From Cycas panzhihuaensis (taxonomy: Eukaryota > Cycadophyta): a stretch of 64,000 nucleotides of DNA. The stretch is taken from the NCBI GenBank assembly GCA_023213395.1, contig CM041465.1, positions 174,103,741-174,167,740 on the forward strand. Direction: 5' to 3'. The first letter of the stretch is position 1, and every line of letters begins with the position of its first letter. A program made the translations under genes and the position numbers. Shown piece by piece: positions 21,105 through 31,786 of this stretch. Under the pieces are notes generated by a model. It was not told the origin of the DNA, did no database searches, and saw only the letters and a program-made list of their open reading frames with translations.

Positions 21105-21731
21105 GTACTGCAGAGATCAAGAGGCCAGTAGAGACCATGGTGAGGGAGATGTTCCCTCAGGTGTACGCAGAGGGACAACCGCCCATCCAAGCAGAGGATG
21201 CGCCTAGATCGACAGGTGCACATATGGAGGCATTCGCCCCATTGGCGAGGGCGAGAGACATCTGGGCTGTAGAGTCCTAAGAGCACATAGCTTTTAGGGG
21301 ACAGATGCAGCGAGAGCTAGATGAGGCAAGGGACGAGCGAGATGCGCTGCGGGGACGGGTCTAGGCTTTAGAGGCTTTAGGGAGGAGCAGGTGGAGATAC
21401 AGGGAGTATGGTCTGGATAGCAGTACTGGAGGAGCGTCTCAAAGGGACATAGGAGAGATTCTGGAGCATGGAGGAGAGACTCCAGGGAGTAGAGGGAGAG
21501 AGGGATCGTGTCCAGGCCAGATATGATCAACCCGTAGACCAGGTGGCGTCGAGGTCGAGCAGGAGCAGGACGTACATTCATACAGCAACGACAACCATGA
21601 GATGGCCACGTGACGAGGGGAGCGAGGCAGGGAGCTCGCGGAGGCTGAGGAGGAGCCTCGGAGGGATGTGGTCCCCAGGAGAGGGATCACACAGGCCAGC
21701 AGATGGTACCCCAAGAGCGGGGCAATAGTAG
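21105..21731 (+). pseudogene. Antisense PMD gene, C-terminal exon with coiled coil
   Basis: Reads TAEIKRPVETMVREMF, then MEAFAPLARARDIWAVES, a TAA, and a heptad-like charged segment (GQMQRELDEARDERDALRG). A frameshift at about 21370-21470 leads to a second charged segment starting MEERLQGVEGERDRVQARY and a Ser/Arg-rich tail, ending at the stop 21729-21731. A C-terminal coiled coil suggests oligomerisation or partner binding; this is inference. The same order is seen in the outer copy (8305-8890). Confidence 0.65.
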
Positions 21732-22368
21732 AGTAGGACATATGTATGTGATTTTGACAGGGGAAAGCACGGGCCTCCAAGGGGTCATATATAAACTCAT
21801 ATGATTGTACGCCCCCTACAAGGACACCGACTTCCTGTATATATGATGTAACATATGATTTTTGATGTATATATATATACGGGATAATTGGTACCCCATT
21901 TTGACATGAGATGGTGTGTATATCATGTGTGGTAGATAGCATGTATGTTTTGTTATATATGTTGTAAATGTTTCGTTGTATGATGCACATATTTCCTTCC
22001 ATGCATGGCTATATGTCTAATAGGAGCACACACATCCACCGTGAGTAGAGGTGATAGAGAGGTGTGAGGTTAGAAATAGAGCGACATGCATGTCCACTGA
22101 GGAGCATAGCGGAATATGCAAAGGAAATAGCAGGCAAGAGAGAGAGGAGTAATGGTATTCCAAGGCATCATCCTAATTGGGGGATGCCCAAGTAGGAAGA
22201 TGAAAGGTCCCAAAGGGACAAGGGAACACAGGTTCCGCGGAAGGAACCAGAAGGAAGGGGAAGAAGCCACCTTAAATTGCCATTCTACTCGTGGTTGGGA
22301 GAAATGGGAACAATCTAAGATGGTAGTTTAGGCTCATTTCGGAGCATGGAGAAGGGATCGCCGAAAGA
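21732..22368. other. Spacer between antisense PMD gene and pol of inner element
   Basis: No gene seen. AT-rich first half (21750-22010), homologous to 8891-9664 of the outer element. Convergent transcripts of pol and the PMD gene would end here. Confidence 0.55.
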
Positions 22369-23520
22369 TCATGCATAAAACTTTTTAAGGAATTTCCTGT
22401 TGACTGCCTTCTCAGATTCCAAGCCTTCTAAGGTGGTGACCCTGTAGGCGTTGTTGTCGAGGCTTTCGAGAACGATGAAGGGACCGACCTATTTGGGCCC
22501 AAATTTGGTTAGGTGGTCATAGAGGTATTCCAACTTGAGGACGTGTTCCCCAGGGCACAAAGGACGAGCACGAAGATATTTGTCGTGAGTCATTTACAGG
22601 CGGGCTTTCGAAGCGAGATTCACTTGATAAGTCGTTAAACGCCTCTTGTCCAGGGCTTCGAGATCTAGGAGGCGAACCTGGTGGATACACTCCTCATCGA
22701 TAAGACCTCTAAGGGAAACCCGTAGAGAGGGGATCTCCACTTCTAGTGGGAGTACCGCCTCAGTTCCATAGAATAAAGAGAATGGAGTCATTCCAGTAGC
22801 CATACGAATAGAAGTGCAATAGGCCCACATGGCGGAAGGGAGTTAGAGGTGTCAATCTCTTTGAGATTACACAACGGTCTTCTTTAGAATGTTAACAAGG
22901 GTTTTGTTGAAGGATTCAACTTGTCTGTTTGCCTGGGGGTAATAAGGAGATGAGGTCTTATGCAAGATCTTAAATTTCTTGCAAAGCTCGTCCATTTTCT
23001 TATTACAAAAGGAGGTTCCATTATCTGTAATTAGGACGTCTGGAATCCCGAAACGGTAAATGATGTGTTGGTAGACGAAGGTGGCTATCGTCTTGCTAAG
23101 CATAGTGGACAGGGGGATTGCCTCTGCCCATTTGGTGAAATACTCAGTAGCAGTCAAGATGTATTTATGTTGCGTAGAAGAAGGCAGTGATATAGCACCA
23201 ATGAGGTCTAAACCCTATTGAGAAAAGGGCCACGGAGATATGATAGGGTGCAAGGCCTCGGAAGGCACATGAGAGATATTGGCATGCTCTTGGCATCGCC
23301 GACATCTAAGGGCATAGGCGTGGGCATCCTTGAACAGGGACGGCCAGTAATAACCCATGCAGAGGATCCTTTGGGCCATGGACTGGCCCCCAAAGTAGCC
23401 CCCACAAATGCCATGATGGCATTCACGGAGTATTTGGTCTGCTTCGTCGGAAGTGACGCAGTGAAGTAGGATCCCATCGAAGGATCTCTTGTACAACACT
23501 TCGTCTATGAGGAAGCGTTG
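22369..23520 (-). pseudogene. Inner Tat element integrase
   Basis: From 23520 down: the zinc domain has CHHGICGGYFGG, where the second His of the HHCC pattern appears as Tyr, then MGYYWPSLFKDAHAY and CRRCQEHA. The core has GLDLIGAI (first Asp, after a TAG), ITDNGTSFCNKKM (second Asp intact) and QANRQVESFNKTL (Glu kept, Gly changed to Arg before it). The C-terminal domain contains GTEAVLPLEVEIPSLRVS, GEHVLKLEYLYDHLTKF and GPFIVLESLDNN, ending KKFYA with the stop at 22369. It would join cDNA ends to the target. Three or more frame breaks make it inactive. Confidence 0.9.
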
Positions 23521-23772
23521 TCTCGTGATGGCACAGATATACGACCTAACTTTATTGCTGACTTCAAGGCGATGTTCCTACTGAGTCAAATATCGTACAA
23601 TGTCACCGTACCACTCGCTATCAGTGAGCGGATGAGGAGAAGTGCCCTAAACGGTCAGAATAGACTCGTCAAAGAAAGAGTCATCAACGGGAACGCTGCT
23701 CATGTTGGGAATGGCAGCATTAGCTAACTATTCTGCCACTATTATTCCCTTCTTCGACTTCCTGTTAATGAC

Positions 23773-24399
23773 TTACAAGTCGAACTCTTGAAGCAAGATG
23801 GCCCAATGACCTGCCCTACCCGTCAAGTCTGAATGAGTAAGCAAATAACGCAAGGGATCGGATTGGATGATCACCTTGGTAGCATTACCGAGTAGGTAGT
23901 GCCTAAACTTCTTGGTCGTGTGGACCAAGGAGAGGCATTCCTTCTCAGCGGGAGGATAATTAAGTTCAGCAGCCACGAGGGTGCGACTAACAAAATAAAT
24001 TACTCTCTCGGTTCTTGAATCATCCTCCTGTGCGAGCATTACGCCCAGGGATTCATCGGTTGCCGAGGTGTACAAGACGATGGGCTTATCGAAGCAAGGA
24101 GGCGCCAACGTAGGGGCGAAAGTGAGAGCTTCCTTGAGTCCTACAAAGGCTTGTTGGGTCTTGTTAGACCAAACAAATGGGGCTCCTTTCTTCAATAAGT
24201 TGGTAAGGGGTTTGGCGTTTATGGCGAAGTCTGCCAAAAAATGCCTAAGGAAACCGAGCCTACCTAGAAACGACTTGATTTGTCGTTGGGTTCTAGGAGG
24301 CAGTATGTCAAGGATTGCATTGACTTTGTCTAGATTGATTTGGATTCCTTGCTGTGACACAAGGAAACCTAAGAGTTTACCTGAAGTGACAACAAACAC
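23773..24399 (-). pseudogene. Inner Tat element pol RNase H
   Basis: A 208-codon frame covers the end of the RT connection (LLGFLVSQQGIQINLDKV, IKSFLGRLGFLRHFLADFA) and the RNase H: LYTSATDESLGVMLAQEDD, ECLSLVHTTKKFRHYLLGN and IIQSDPLRYLLTHSDLTGR. It ends at a TAG just after LLQEFDL. No second RNase H follows in this position; after a short tail the integrase begins. The longest intact frame of this element outside gag. Confidence 0.92.
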
Positions 24400-24990
24400 A
24401 TATTTAAGTGGGTTTAAACTGATGTGATACTTGCGGCATCGTGTGAAGATGGCCTACAAGTCAGAGAGATGATGGGCCCTAGTATGCGAAAGACCCATCA
24501 TGTCGTCCATGAAGACCTCCAACGTGTTGTTGATGAGGTCGTGAAAAATGAAATACATGGCTCTCTGATTAGTAGCCCCTGTATTCTTAAGACCAAAGGG
24601 CATTACCTTATAGGCAAAGGTACCCCATGGTGTAGTGAAGGCCATCTTGTGGCGGTCTTTAGGAGAAATATGGATTTGGTTATAGTCGAAGAAGTTGTCC
24701 ATTAAGGACATGACTTCGAATCCGGTTGTATGATCGATTATTTGATCGATAAAGGGGAGAGGAAAGTTGTCCTTAAGACAAGCATTATTAATGTCGTGGA
24801 AGTCGACACATATACAAATGGTCCCGTTCTTCTTGGCAATGGGAACGATGTTTGATACCCACTTGGGGTAATTGATGGAAGAGATGAGTCCTGCGTCTAA
24901 GAGCTTTTCAGCCTCCATCTTGACGGCGATTGAAAGTTTGGGATGGAGAGGACGCTACTTCTAGCAGACAGGGCGAGTGCCAGGAATAGT
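24400..24990 (-). pseudogene. Inner Tat element reverse transcriptase
   Basis: From about 24960 down: KLSIAVKMEAEKLLDAGLI, YPKWVSNIVPIAKKNGTI, VDFHDINNACLKDNFPLP, GTFAYKVMPFGLKNTGA and the active site VFMDDMMG (about 24500). The conserved DGFSGYNQI of the outer copy reads DNFFDYNQI here. Preceded by a TAG that separates it from the linker. RT would copy the element RNA from the tRNA primer. Confidence 0.92.
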
Positions 24991-25984
24991 CGTAAGGCTG
25001 TACGTGATAATGGAGGGGTCAATTCCCTTCATGTCAGAGTAGTCCCATGTAAACACATCCCAGAATTCCTGGAACAGGAGGGAGTATTCCCTCACTTCAT
25101 CAGGAGTACATTCTGCCCCTACCTTAATAATCTTGCCCGGAGCGAGGACTATGTCCTGAGTTGCCCCCATACACATAGCATTCCCCTCCTCGAAATAGAG
25201 GGGGGCAAGATCAACAGGAAGAGACGAAACGGAAGATGGGATCGGGTCTGCTAATATGGACCCAATTGCTAGGATCTTCTGGTGGCCAAGCTTATGGTGA
25301 CGAGAAGGTAAATTGGGCGTGGAGCCCGCTAAGTGATTCAGCAAAGCCTCGTCATCCTCGAAGTCCACCCCATGGATGACCTGACTTCGAATGGACGAGG
25401 TGCGGAATGGCATGGGAGCGATAAGACCGGTATGACCTGTAAGCTGCCCAACATCCTTAAGGGACTTTAAGGGAGAGTCAAGGAGAGATCCCTCGTAAAA
25501 GGCAAGAGGGAAACTCTCGACACCTTCACTTATGGAAGGTGATGGAAGGGGAGAACCAGGAATTTGTCAGTCAACACTAGCAATGGTGTGTGACGTGAGA
25601 GAGTGATCAGGCTCTCTGACAAAAGGGGTCCTAAGTGGAGACCTAGAACGAGAAGAGTGCCCCCCACCTACGTGAAGGAAGGAAATCGGGTGAGGAAGGT
25701 CCTCATCCTCACTATGGGACTCGTTGTCGCCAAACATGGCGAGGTATCCATAGCTTCCGACGCCGATGGGGGTAAAATGAGTCAAATTAGAAGAAGAAGA
25801 TGTGGGATCTTCTTCATGGCAAGAGGGATCAGGGATACCGATTGAGCAGGCCGAGGCATGACTAGAATGGCCTTTACTTCCCTTCGTATGGCCATGGCTC
25901 GCCTGGGTAGAAGGTCTAGTTTGTTTTGCGAGCGGTCGCTCGCGGGAAATAACTCTCATTTGTCAGTTATGGACAAACTTAAGT
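24961..25984 (-). pseudogene. Inner Tat element pol linker between protease and RT
   Basis: Two frames. 25567-25959 starts MRVISRERPLAKQTRP with a Ser/His-rich and acidic middle (DNESHSEDEDLPHP). 24961-25413 contains VDFEDDEALLNHLAG, VGAECTPDEVREYSLLFQEF and DVFTWDYSDMKGIDP, the usual segment just before a Gypsy RT. The outer copy has the same order at 12231-13253. Role presumably structural within pol. Confidence 0.8.
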
Positions 25985-26310
25985 TACCCCCAATGGGTGG
26001 AACACACAGCTCCCATTTGGTCAAGCCATGGTCGACCTAGGAGGAGGTTGTAATCAACGTCCACATCGAGGACAACGATGTTAGTAAGGGCAGTCTTATC
26101 CTCGAGGGTAAGAGGTATCGAGATAGATCCCAGGGGAGTCTTCTTGCTACCATTGTAACCCTGACATTACCATGGAACAGGTTCCAAGGTAGAAATTCTA
26201 AGCTCTTGTATGACGCACAAGGGCATGGCATTTACGGAAGAACTGTTGTCCATGACGGTTCTTCGCAATGTGTAATCGGGCGTATCTATAGTAATCGTGA
26301 AAGGGAAGTT
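25985..26310 (-). pseudogene. Inner Tat element aspartic protease
   Basis: MDNSSSVNAMPLCVIQEL holds the catalytic Asp (codon 26248-26250) but DNSS replaces the DNGS kept in the outer copy, one G-to-A change at the conserved Gly. Further on are ISIPLTLEDKTALTNIVVL and YNLLLGRPWLDQMG, the usual end of this protease. It would process Gag-Pol. A TAG-type stop follows EPVPW near 26167. Confidence 0.82.
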
Positions 26311-28077
26311 CCATTGGCGTTCCCTTCCACTAGCTGGGGGAAGATCTCTAGGGTCAAAGGAGATGACAGGTTCACAACTTTGGGTTGTGCCCAAAGCGTG
26401 AACAGGCACGTCATTTGATCCTAAAGCTTCCAAAAGGAGTATTCGTTGCTCGGGGTAGCTTCTCAAGATGTCCATGATAGACATCCCAGCAGCCATGGTA
26501 AGGAGCTCTTCAATAACAGAAAAAGGCTTACCCCTCCCTGTGGGTTGGGTAAGGGCTCTCCTAAAGTCGAAGCGACCGGGGCGGACGGGAATGCTCTTGG
26601 GAAGTGCAAGAATCTCTGGAGAAACGGCTTCTGGAGGAGGATCAAGGTGAGATATAGATGCAGAGGTACCAGTTGCCTCTTTCGCGACTTGAGACCGAGT
26701 CAAGGCATAAAGGGGAGTGGTCTCAAGCATCTGGATCACCTTCTTTTCTTTGTTACGGGACTGTGAAGGCGAAGGAGCACGGCGGTTAGGGGAGCGCGAA
26801 GAGGATGATGAACCTCGTGCACCCTTCCCTCTACCATGCGATGGGCGAGAATCAGAGGATCTATCCCAGTTCCGGTTGTTTCTTTGTTGAGTGTTGCGAT
26901 CACGCTCCCCATATTTGGGGAACAGATCCTTATGAATGAGTTGATCGAGGTTGGGCCTCGATGCCCGTCTGGGAGATGAATCACGCGGCGAGGCATCACG
27001 AGGGTATTGCGCCCGATAATACGAGTCATCATGAAAGCATTTCCTATGGACGGAGCACCACCTCTTCTCAAGGGGAGGATCAATTTTCCTCACTTGAGAA
27101 GGTTGGATACTACCTCCTTTTGGGGGAATAGCATGAGAGGCTTGTTGAATTGGTTTGTTGGAGGTTGGCGATGAAGGGGTTTGGAGTTTAAGCTCCTTCA
27201 TCGTGCGCTCGAATGAGCGTATGGCAGAAGTAAGGGGGTCTAAAGTCCTCTCAGTAGAATGAGAAGTAGACTTAGTAAGTTGTGAAGGTTTAGTTTCCTT
27301 AGCTGGGGGAGGTGCCTCATGACGTTGTGAGGGCTTAAGAGGCCTCTTGAGTTTGGCTTGGATCTCAATAGCCTTTAACGCTAAGCACTTCGCGATCGCG
27401 GAGTCGCACGTGGTTACCCCCATTTTGAGGACTTCCACATGTACTTCGGGGCGAAGTGCATCAACGAAAAGGTCTCTCTTCAACTCTTCAGGCAATGTGG
27501 CCTTAGTAGAGTGAAGGAGATCATGGAATCATTTCACAAAGTCACGATTCATTTCATCGTGACCTTGTTTGAGTAAAATGAGCGATTTCATTCCGCTCTT
27601 GAATGGATGGGCTATGTCAAAGTAATTGATGAATTCATCTACCAATTGTTAGAATGAAGAAATGGAGTGGGCAGGGAGACAGTAGAACCATTTAAGGGCA
27701 TCACCCTGCAAGGATCGCAAAAATAGTTTCATTAGGATATGGTCATAAGCCCAGTAGTCTATACATGCCATAGAAAAACTACGCACGTGTTCAATTGGGT
27801 CTTGCGACGAAGTTCCATCAAATTTGGGAACTTCAGGAGGGTGAGGTGGCAGATTAGTTCTTAACGCCTCAATGGATAGCGGCGTTGACCTATAGTCCAT
27901 GAAGGGACGTGCTCTTACATAGGCCAAAGGATCGACGAACGACGAAGAGACAGGAATGGATGGGGGTGGTAAACCCATCCCTCCTTGGAGAAACGCCCCT
28001 TGTTGGAAGGGGGGTTGCAGATAAATACCTTGGAAGGGAGGTATGTTCCCTTGTAAAGGCATAGTAAAAGAAATCAC
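26311..28077 (-). pseudogene. Inner Tat element gag: capsid core, nucleocapsid and C-terminal region
   Basis: 27649-28077 begins in a Pro/Gln-rich segment and contains VPKFDGTSSQDPIEHVR and ACIDYWAYDHILMKLFL, the gag core. After one stop the frame continues in 26167-27495: LPEELKRDLFVDALRPEV, KCLALKAIEIQAK, a CSVHRKCFHDDSYYRAQ zinc-binding-like segment, a Ser/Arg-rich basic stretch (about 26800-26880), then the conserved domain ahead of the protease (SIMDILRSYPEQ, SFDPRDLPPAS). Gag assembles particles and binds RNA. Only two or three stops in 1.8 kb, so it is among the better preserved parts. Confidence 0.88.
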
Positions 28078-29033
28078 ACTGGATGGCAGAGTGAAGGGTG
28101 CGGGACCAGATTCTGCCTATATGGGCCACCCGTAGGTGGTGCAACCCCATAAGGGTGTAACGGGTCCACCCCATAAGCTGGAAGATGGTTTCCCCTACCC
28201 TGTCCCCAAGGTTGAGATGAATAACCCGGGGGTAAGTAAAGGGAAGGACCACTGGATGGGCTTTGAACATACGTAGGAGTGGGTCCCACATAGTTAGTAG
28301 CAGTAGTGCTAGTAGGACCTCTAGGCCTACTAGGGAACACATGTGCCACATTTGAAGGTGGTGCATTTGTTTGACTTGGGAATGGCATGCTAACCCTAAG
28401 TTGGGGAAAGGACACGCTACAAACGAGTCCTGAAGAAGTAGGACCATGGCTAACAATAGAGGGTACAACACTTGCCCCCGAAGTAGGTGTAGTTACGGCA
28501 TGGGACGAGTGCGTATGGATAGAAAGGTTATTTGTCATAGGAGGTACAGGTGCGGATGAAGAAGGCGCCCTACCACGCAAGGCTTCTTCAAACCACCTGG
28601 GACGTGGTTGAAGGTGAGTTGCTCAAAAGTACTCGCTGATCGCTTCAACCACGTCGGCAACATGGGTATCCTCGTAGCCATACGAGGTCGATGGGACCTC
28701 AAATGTCGTGGATCCTTCAGGATGCTCCTCATAAGATTCACCAATCGAATGGTGAATCTCGTGAAGAGGCGAGCCTTCTACTGCATGAGCAGAAGGATGA
28801 AGGTCATATGGGTGAGGCTGGTCACTCGGATAATAGATGGGATCGTCACCCTTGTGGGTGGATCCTAGTACGGACGCATGAAACTCTTGAGTTCCTGAGA
28901 CCAAGGTATGGTAGGCCCAATCGAAATGGTAGCCTTCCATCGTCGAATCAGGATTCGACGATGGAAGGGAACAATATGATGGGTCTTCTAACAACGATGG
29001 TATACCTCGCAAGCAACGCGAGAAACGTCGCAT
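28078..29033 (-). pseudogene. Inner Tat element gag N-terminal extension (Pro/Ser/Tyr-rich)
   Basis: Starts at 29033 (MRRFSRCLRGIPSLLEDPS). The first 136 codons hold acidic and aromatic motifs (DSTMEGYHFDWAYHTLVSG) and end at a stop at 28623. The frame continues in a Pro/Ser-rich segment (28074-28580). It aligns with the outer copy at 32663-33052 (DSTMEGFPSDWAYHTYASK), which defines a conserved N-terminus about 320 codons long before the core. Its role is unknown. Long low-complexity N-terminal regions are usual for Tat-like gag. Confidence 0.75.
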
Positions 29034-29180
29034 ACAACGCCTTTGCGAACGTTGTTAGGAGAAAGCAAAAGGTATGAAATAGATATGTTGGGAGCTGCCT
29101 AACTGAAAAGTAAGACAAGAAAACTTCCTAAAAGCAAAAACACTAACAAGAAAGGGAAGTGAGACTAGTTCCCTTACTGG
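29034..29180 (-). other. Inner Tat element leader
   Basis: Short untranslated stretch between the PBS and gag. No motif recognised. Confidence 0.6.
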
Positions 29181-29201
29181 CAGTCCCTACTATAGTCACC
29201 A
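29181..29201 (-). other. Inner Tat element primer-binding site
   Basis: On the minus strand TGGTGACTATAGTAGGGACT starts one base after the LTR. It resembles the TGGCGACTCTGCTGGGGAC-type site of Tat/Ogre elements, thought to pair with an arginine tRNA. The outer copy reads TGGTGACCATACTAGGGAC. Confidence 0.75.
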
Positions 29202-29202
29202 G

Positions 29203-31781
29203 TGAAACGTTGCCCGCAGGGTGGTATCCCTATGTTTAGCAAGAAATGAGTTACGTAAGACTGAGTTGAGTTGAATGGCAAGGACTCACCTCGCAGGGTG
29301 TCCGTACGCTGGAGCATGGATTCAGGACCTACAAAGGTGCCTGGTTGCTTCTAGGTAGTCACAAAAGGCGAGGCCTTCCTACCCCTCGGATGGCCGAGAA
29401 GAGGAAGAAAGAGCCTAGTAGGTTGCATCTTCTCAAGGAGGTGAGAAGGCAACACGTGAGAGAGATGTGCGTGCAACGTAGTATCTATGTGTAGGCTGGT
29501 CAAGAGAGCAAGAGGTGAGTAGCTCTAGCTCGAAAGGGACTATCTAGGGATAATAGAACAACTGCTAAATAAAAGACATGTAAAATGCAAATGTATGTTC
29601 TTTTCTTCTTTTCCGTTTCCTATGTGTTTCTTAACATGCACACACAAGCGTAAGAAGTGATGCTATAAGGAAAGGACGAAAAGGAAATAAGAATACCTGG
29701 ATCGTTGTCTGAACGGAGCACTATGAATCTTGTTGCTTCCCGTACCTTTCTACTCCACTTATTGTATAGGTGAGACCGATCAACGATGGTTGCCGTGAAC
29801 AGCCGAAGAGGGGCTATCTTACCTCCCCAATGTATGTAAAAAGTAAAGTAAGGCAACAAATGAAGGAAAATGACAGAAAAGTGACAAACACGAAACTAAC
29901 CTGCTAATGGGCTCGTCTCATGTGCAACTCCATAAGTACAAGATCCTGTCAGTCAAACAAACACGTTTCTCTCTGTCGGAAGAGGGGCCACAAAATAGAT
30001 CTAATATATATACCTACACTTAGAAGAAATGGAATCAAACTAAATCAAGCATGTACACATTATTCAATGAAAACAAATCCAACAAGATTCCCACAAACAA
30101 TCACCTCGACTGACACCCAAAATAAGAGAGTAACCTCGGAATGGCTAACTCACCCACAAAAGGTCCCCACTTGGCCTCGAGAAAGGAAAATGAACTTGCA
30201 ACAATGAGATAGGACAGCAAACAAACGAAAGGAAAAAACAACAGGAAGGTATGCAAGCACACCCAAAGGACATGGTGCTATGAGCAGCAGATCGTCCAAG
30301 TGGGATGGGTTGCAAGTTGTGAGCCAACAAGAAAATGGTTTTGGGGCTTATGCGGTGCCCAAAACCAGCAAACGGAAATCTGAAACCAGCGTGGCAAGGG
30401 GCTGCCAATGCTGGTTTAGATTTACAAGTATGCTTCTAAGTTCCCTAACCTGACTTCAAGGGAGGCAAAAAAGGTAAGGGGAAAGAAAATAAGGGTTCAG
30501 ACCCTTGGGGAGAAGGATAGCAAGGGGGACTAACCCTGCCTTCTTCCCTTTAATTTTCTCTATGTTACCCCCCTGCAACAGCCACCTAAAAGTAGGCTTG
30601 CAGGAATAATAGGGGAAGCACTATGGTGCAAAAGAGAAGAAAACTAGTGCTAAATAGGCATAGCATAAAAAGAAACCACATAAACTAAAAGTTTATTCAC
30701 AAAAATGAAAGGAAATAACATATATTTCAAGGCAAATATGGAGGGTACCTTGTTATGAAGAGTAGGAATGTGTCTCTGCTGGAAAATAGTAGAAAAAACC
30801 CTACACCTAACAGGGTTTGGTGACAGGTTTTGAGGAAGAGGCCAATGTGAGAGAAACCCTTATGATTTGGGACCTTTGGAGCTTGTTCCTTGGAAAATCC
30901 TTAGAAGTATCCTTCTTGCCACTGTATGCACCTGCAAAAAGATGTTTGAAGCTCTTTGATGAGCATGAGAGGCAAAGAATGGCCTCTGCATGAAGAGTAG
31001 CAGTTGAAAGTATCTCTGTTCTGCAGTAGGTGGTGAAGGATTGGTAGAGTTACCTTCAAAAAATGAGTCAAAAAGAGAGAAGAATGAGCAAGCTTTTTGG
31101 TTTTATTCCCTGCTGACCCTAAGTGAATGTTGAGGGTCTCAGGGAAGTTGAAATGCGCAGGCACCATGTGGCAGTTCCGCGGAAAGAGCGAGAACTGCCG
31201 CGTGAGTTTAAAAAAAACTTTTGAACAATCGTACCATGGTAAACTTCGCGGTACCACGGCAAACATCGCAGTACCACTAAGTTTATAGCGGTATAGACCT
31301 GAATATAAAAATCATGCCAAAACAGGAGTCTGGAACCAAACAAAGGCAGGTTAAGGCTGGAAACAACTGGGAGTTAGTACCCAAGTGGCTGATAAGTGGT
31401 CAGAAAAGGGAACCGGGTCTCAACCAAGGATTCAATCGTACTTGGAAGAAATCAAAACATGAACAGGGCGTCGTCAAAAGGCAGAACGTGACTGGCTAAG
31501 GCATCCCGAGGGACCGTGGAGATGATGTGGGTGGCTATATGCCATATGGGGTGTAGCATTCACTAAAGAATGTCCCTACTGTAGGTCGTCATAGGTTGAA
31601 AGGTATGCAGTAAGCACATGCAGTGTGATCAGGCAAAGAGGCAATGCAATCATGCAAATGGCAGGCAAGCATGGGTCAGGCAGTCTATACTAAACAACCT
31701 CAGTCACGCAAGAGTATAGAGAAGTGAGAACATATACCTGAGTCGATGCATCTCGAGTCCATTCCTGATAGCCGGGAAACA
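29203..31781 (-). repeat. Inner Tat element 5' LTR
   Basis: 2579 bp, with the same termini as the 3' copy. It carries the same palindromic motif cluster at 31168-31295. Long enough to hold promoter and polyadenylation signals, but I could not place the transcription start with confidence. Confidence 0.92.
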
Positions 31782-31786
31782 GAGGG
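31782..31786. repeat. Target-site duplication GAGGG, right copy of inner Tat element
   Basis: Matches 15127-15131. Outer gag resumes directly (TGAGGCAGTAAG), collinear with inner gag at about 27839. Confidence 0.92.

Larger units (their letters stand above)
15132..31781 (-). mobile_element. Inner Tat-type Ty3/Gypsy LTR retrotransposon, structurally complete, 16.65 kb
   Basis: Order on the minus strand: 5' LTR (31781-29203), PBS, leader, gag, protease, linker, RT, RNase H, integrase, antisense PMD gene (on the plus strand), additional RNase H, PPT, 3' LTR (17718-15132). Both LTRs end TG and CA, and it is flanked by GAGGG on both sides. LTR identity over the first 200 bp is about 92% by eye, with nearly all differences transitions. 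It inserted in the gag of an older member of its own family, in the same orientation. The 16.65-kb length and 2.58-kb LTRs are in the Tat/Ogre size range. Coding parts carry stops and frameshifts, so it is not autonomous now. Confidence 0.93.
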
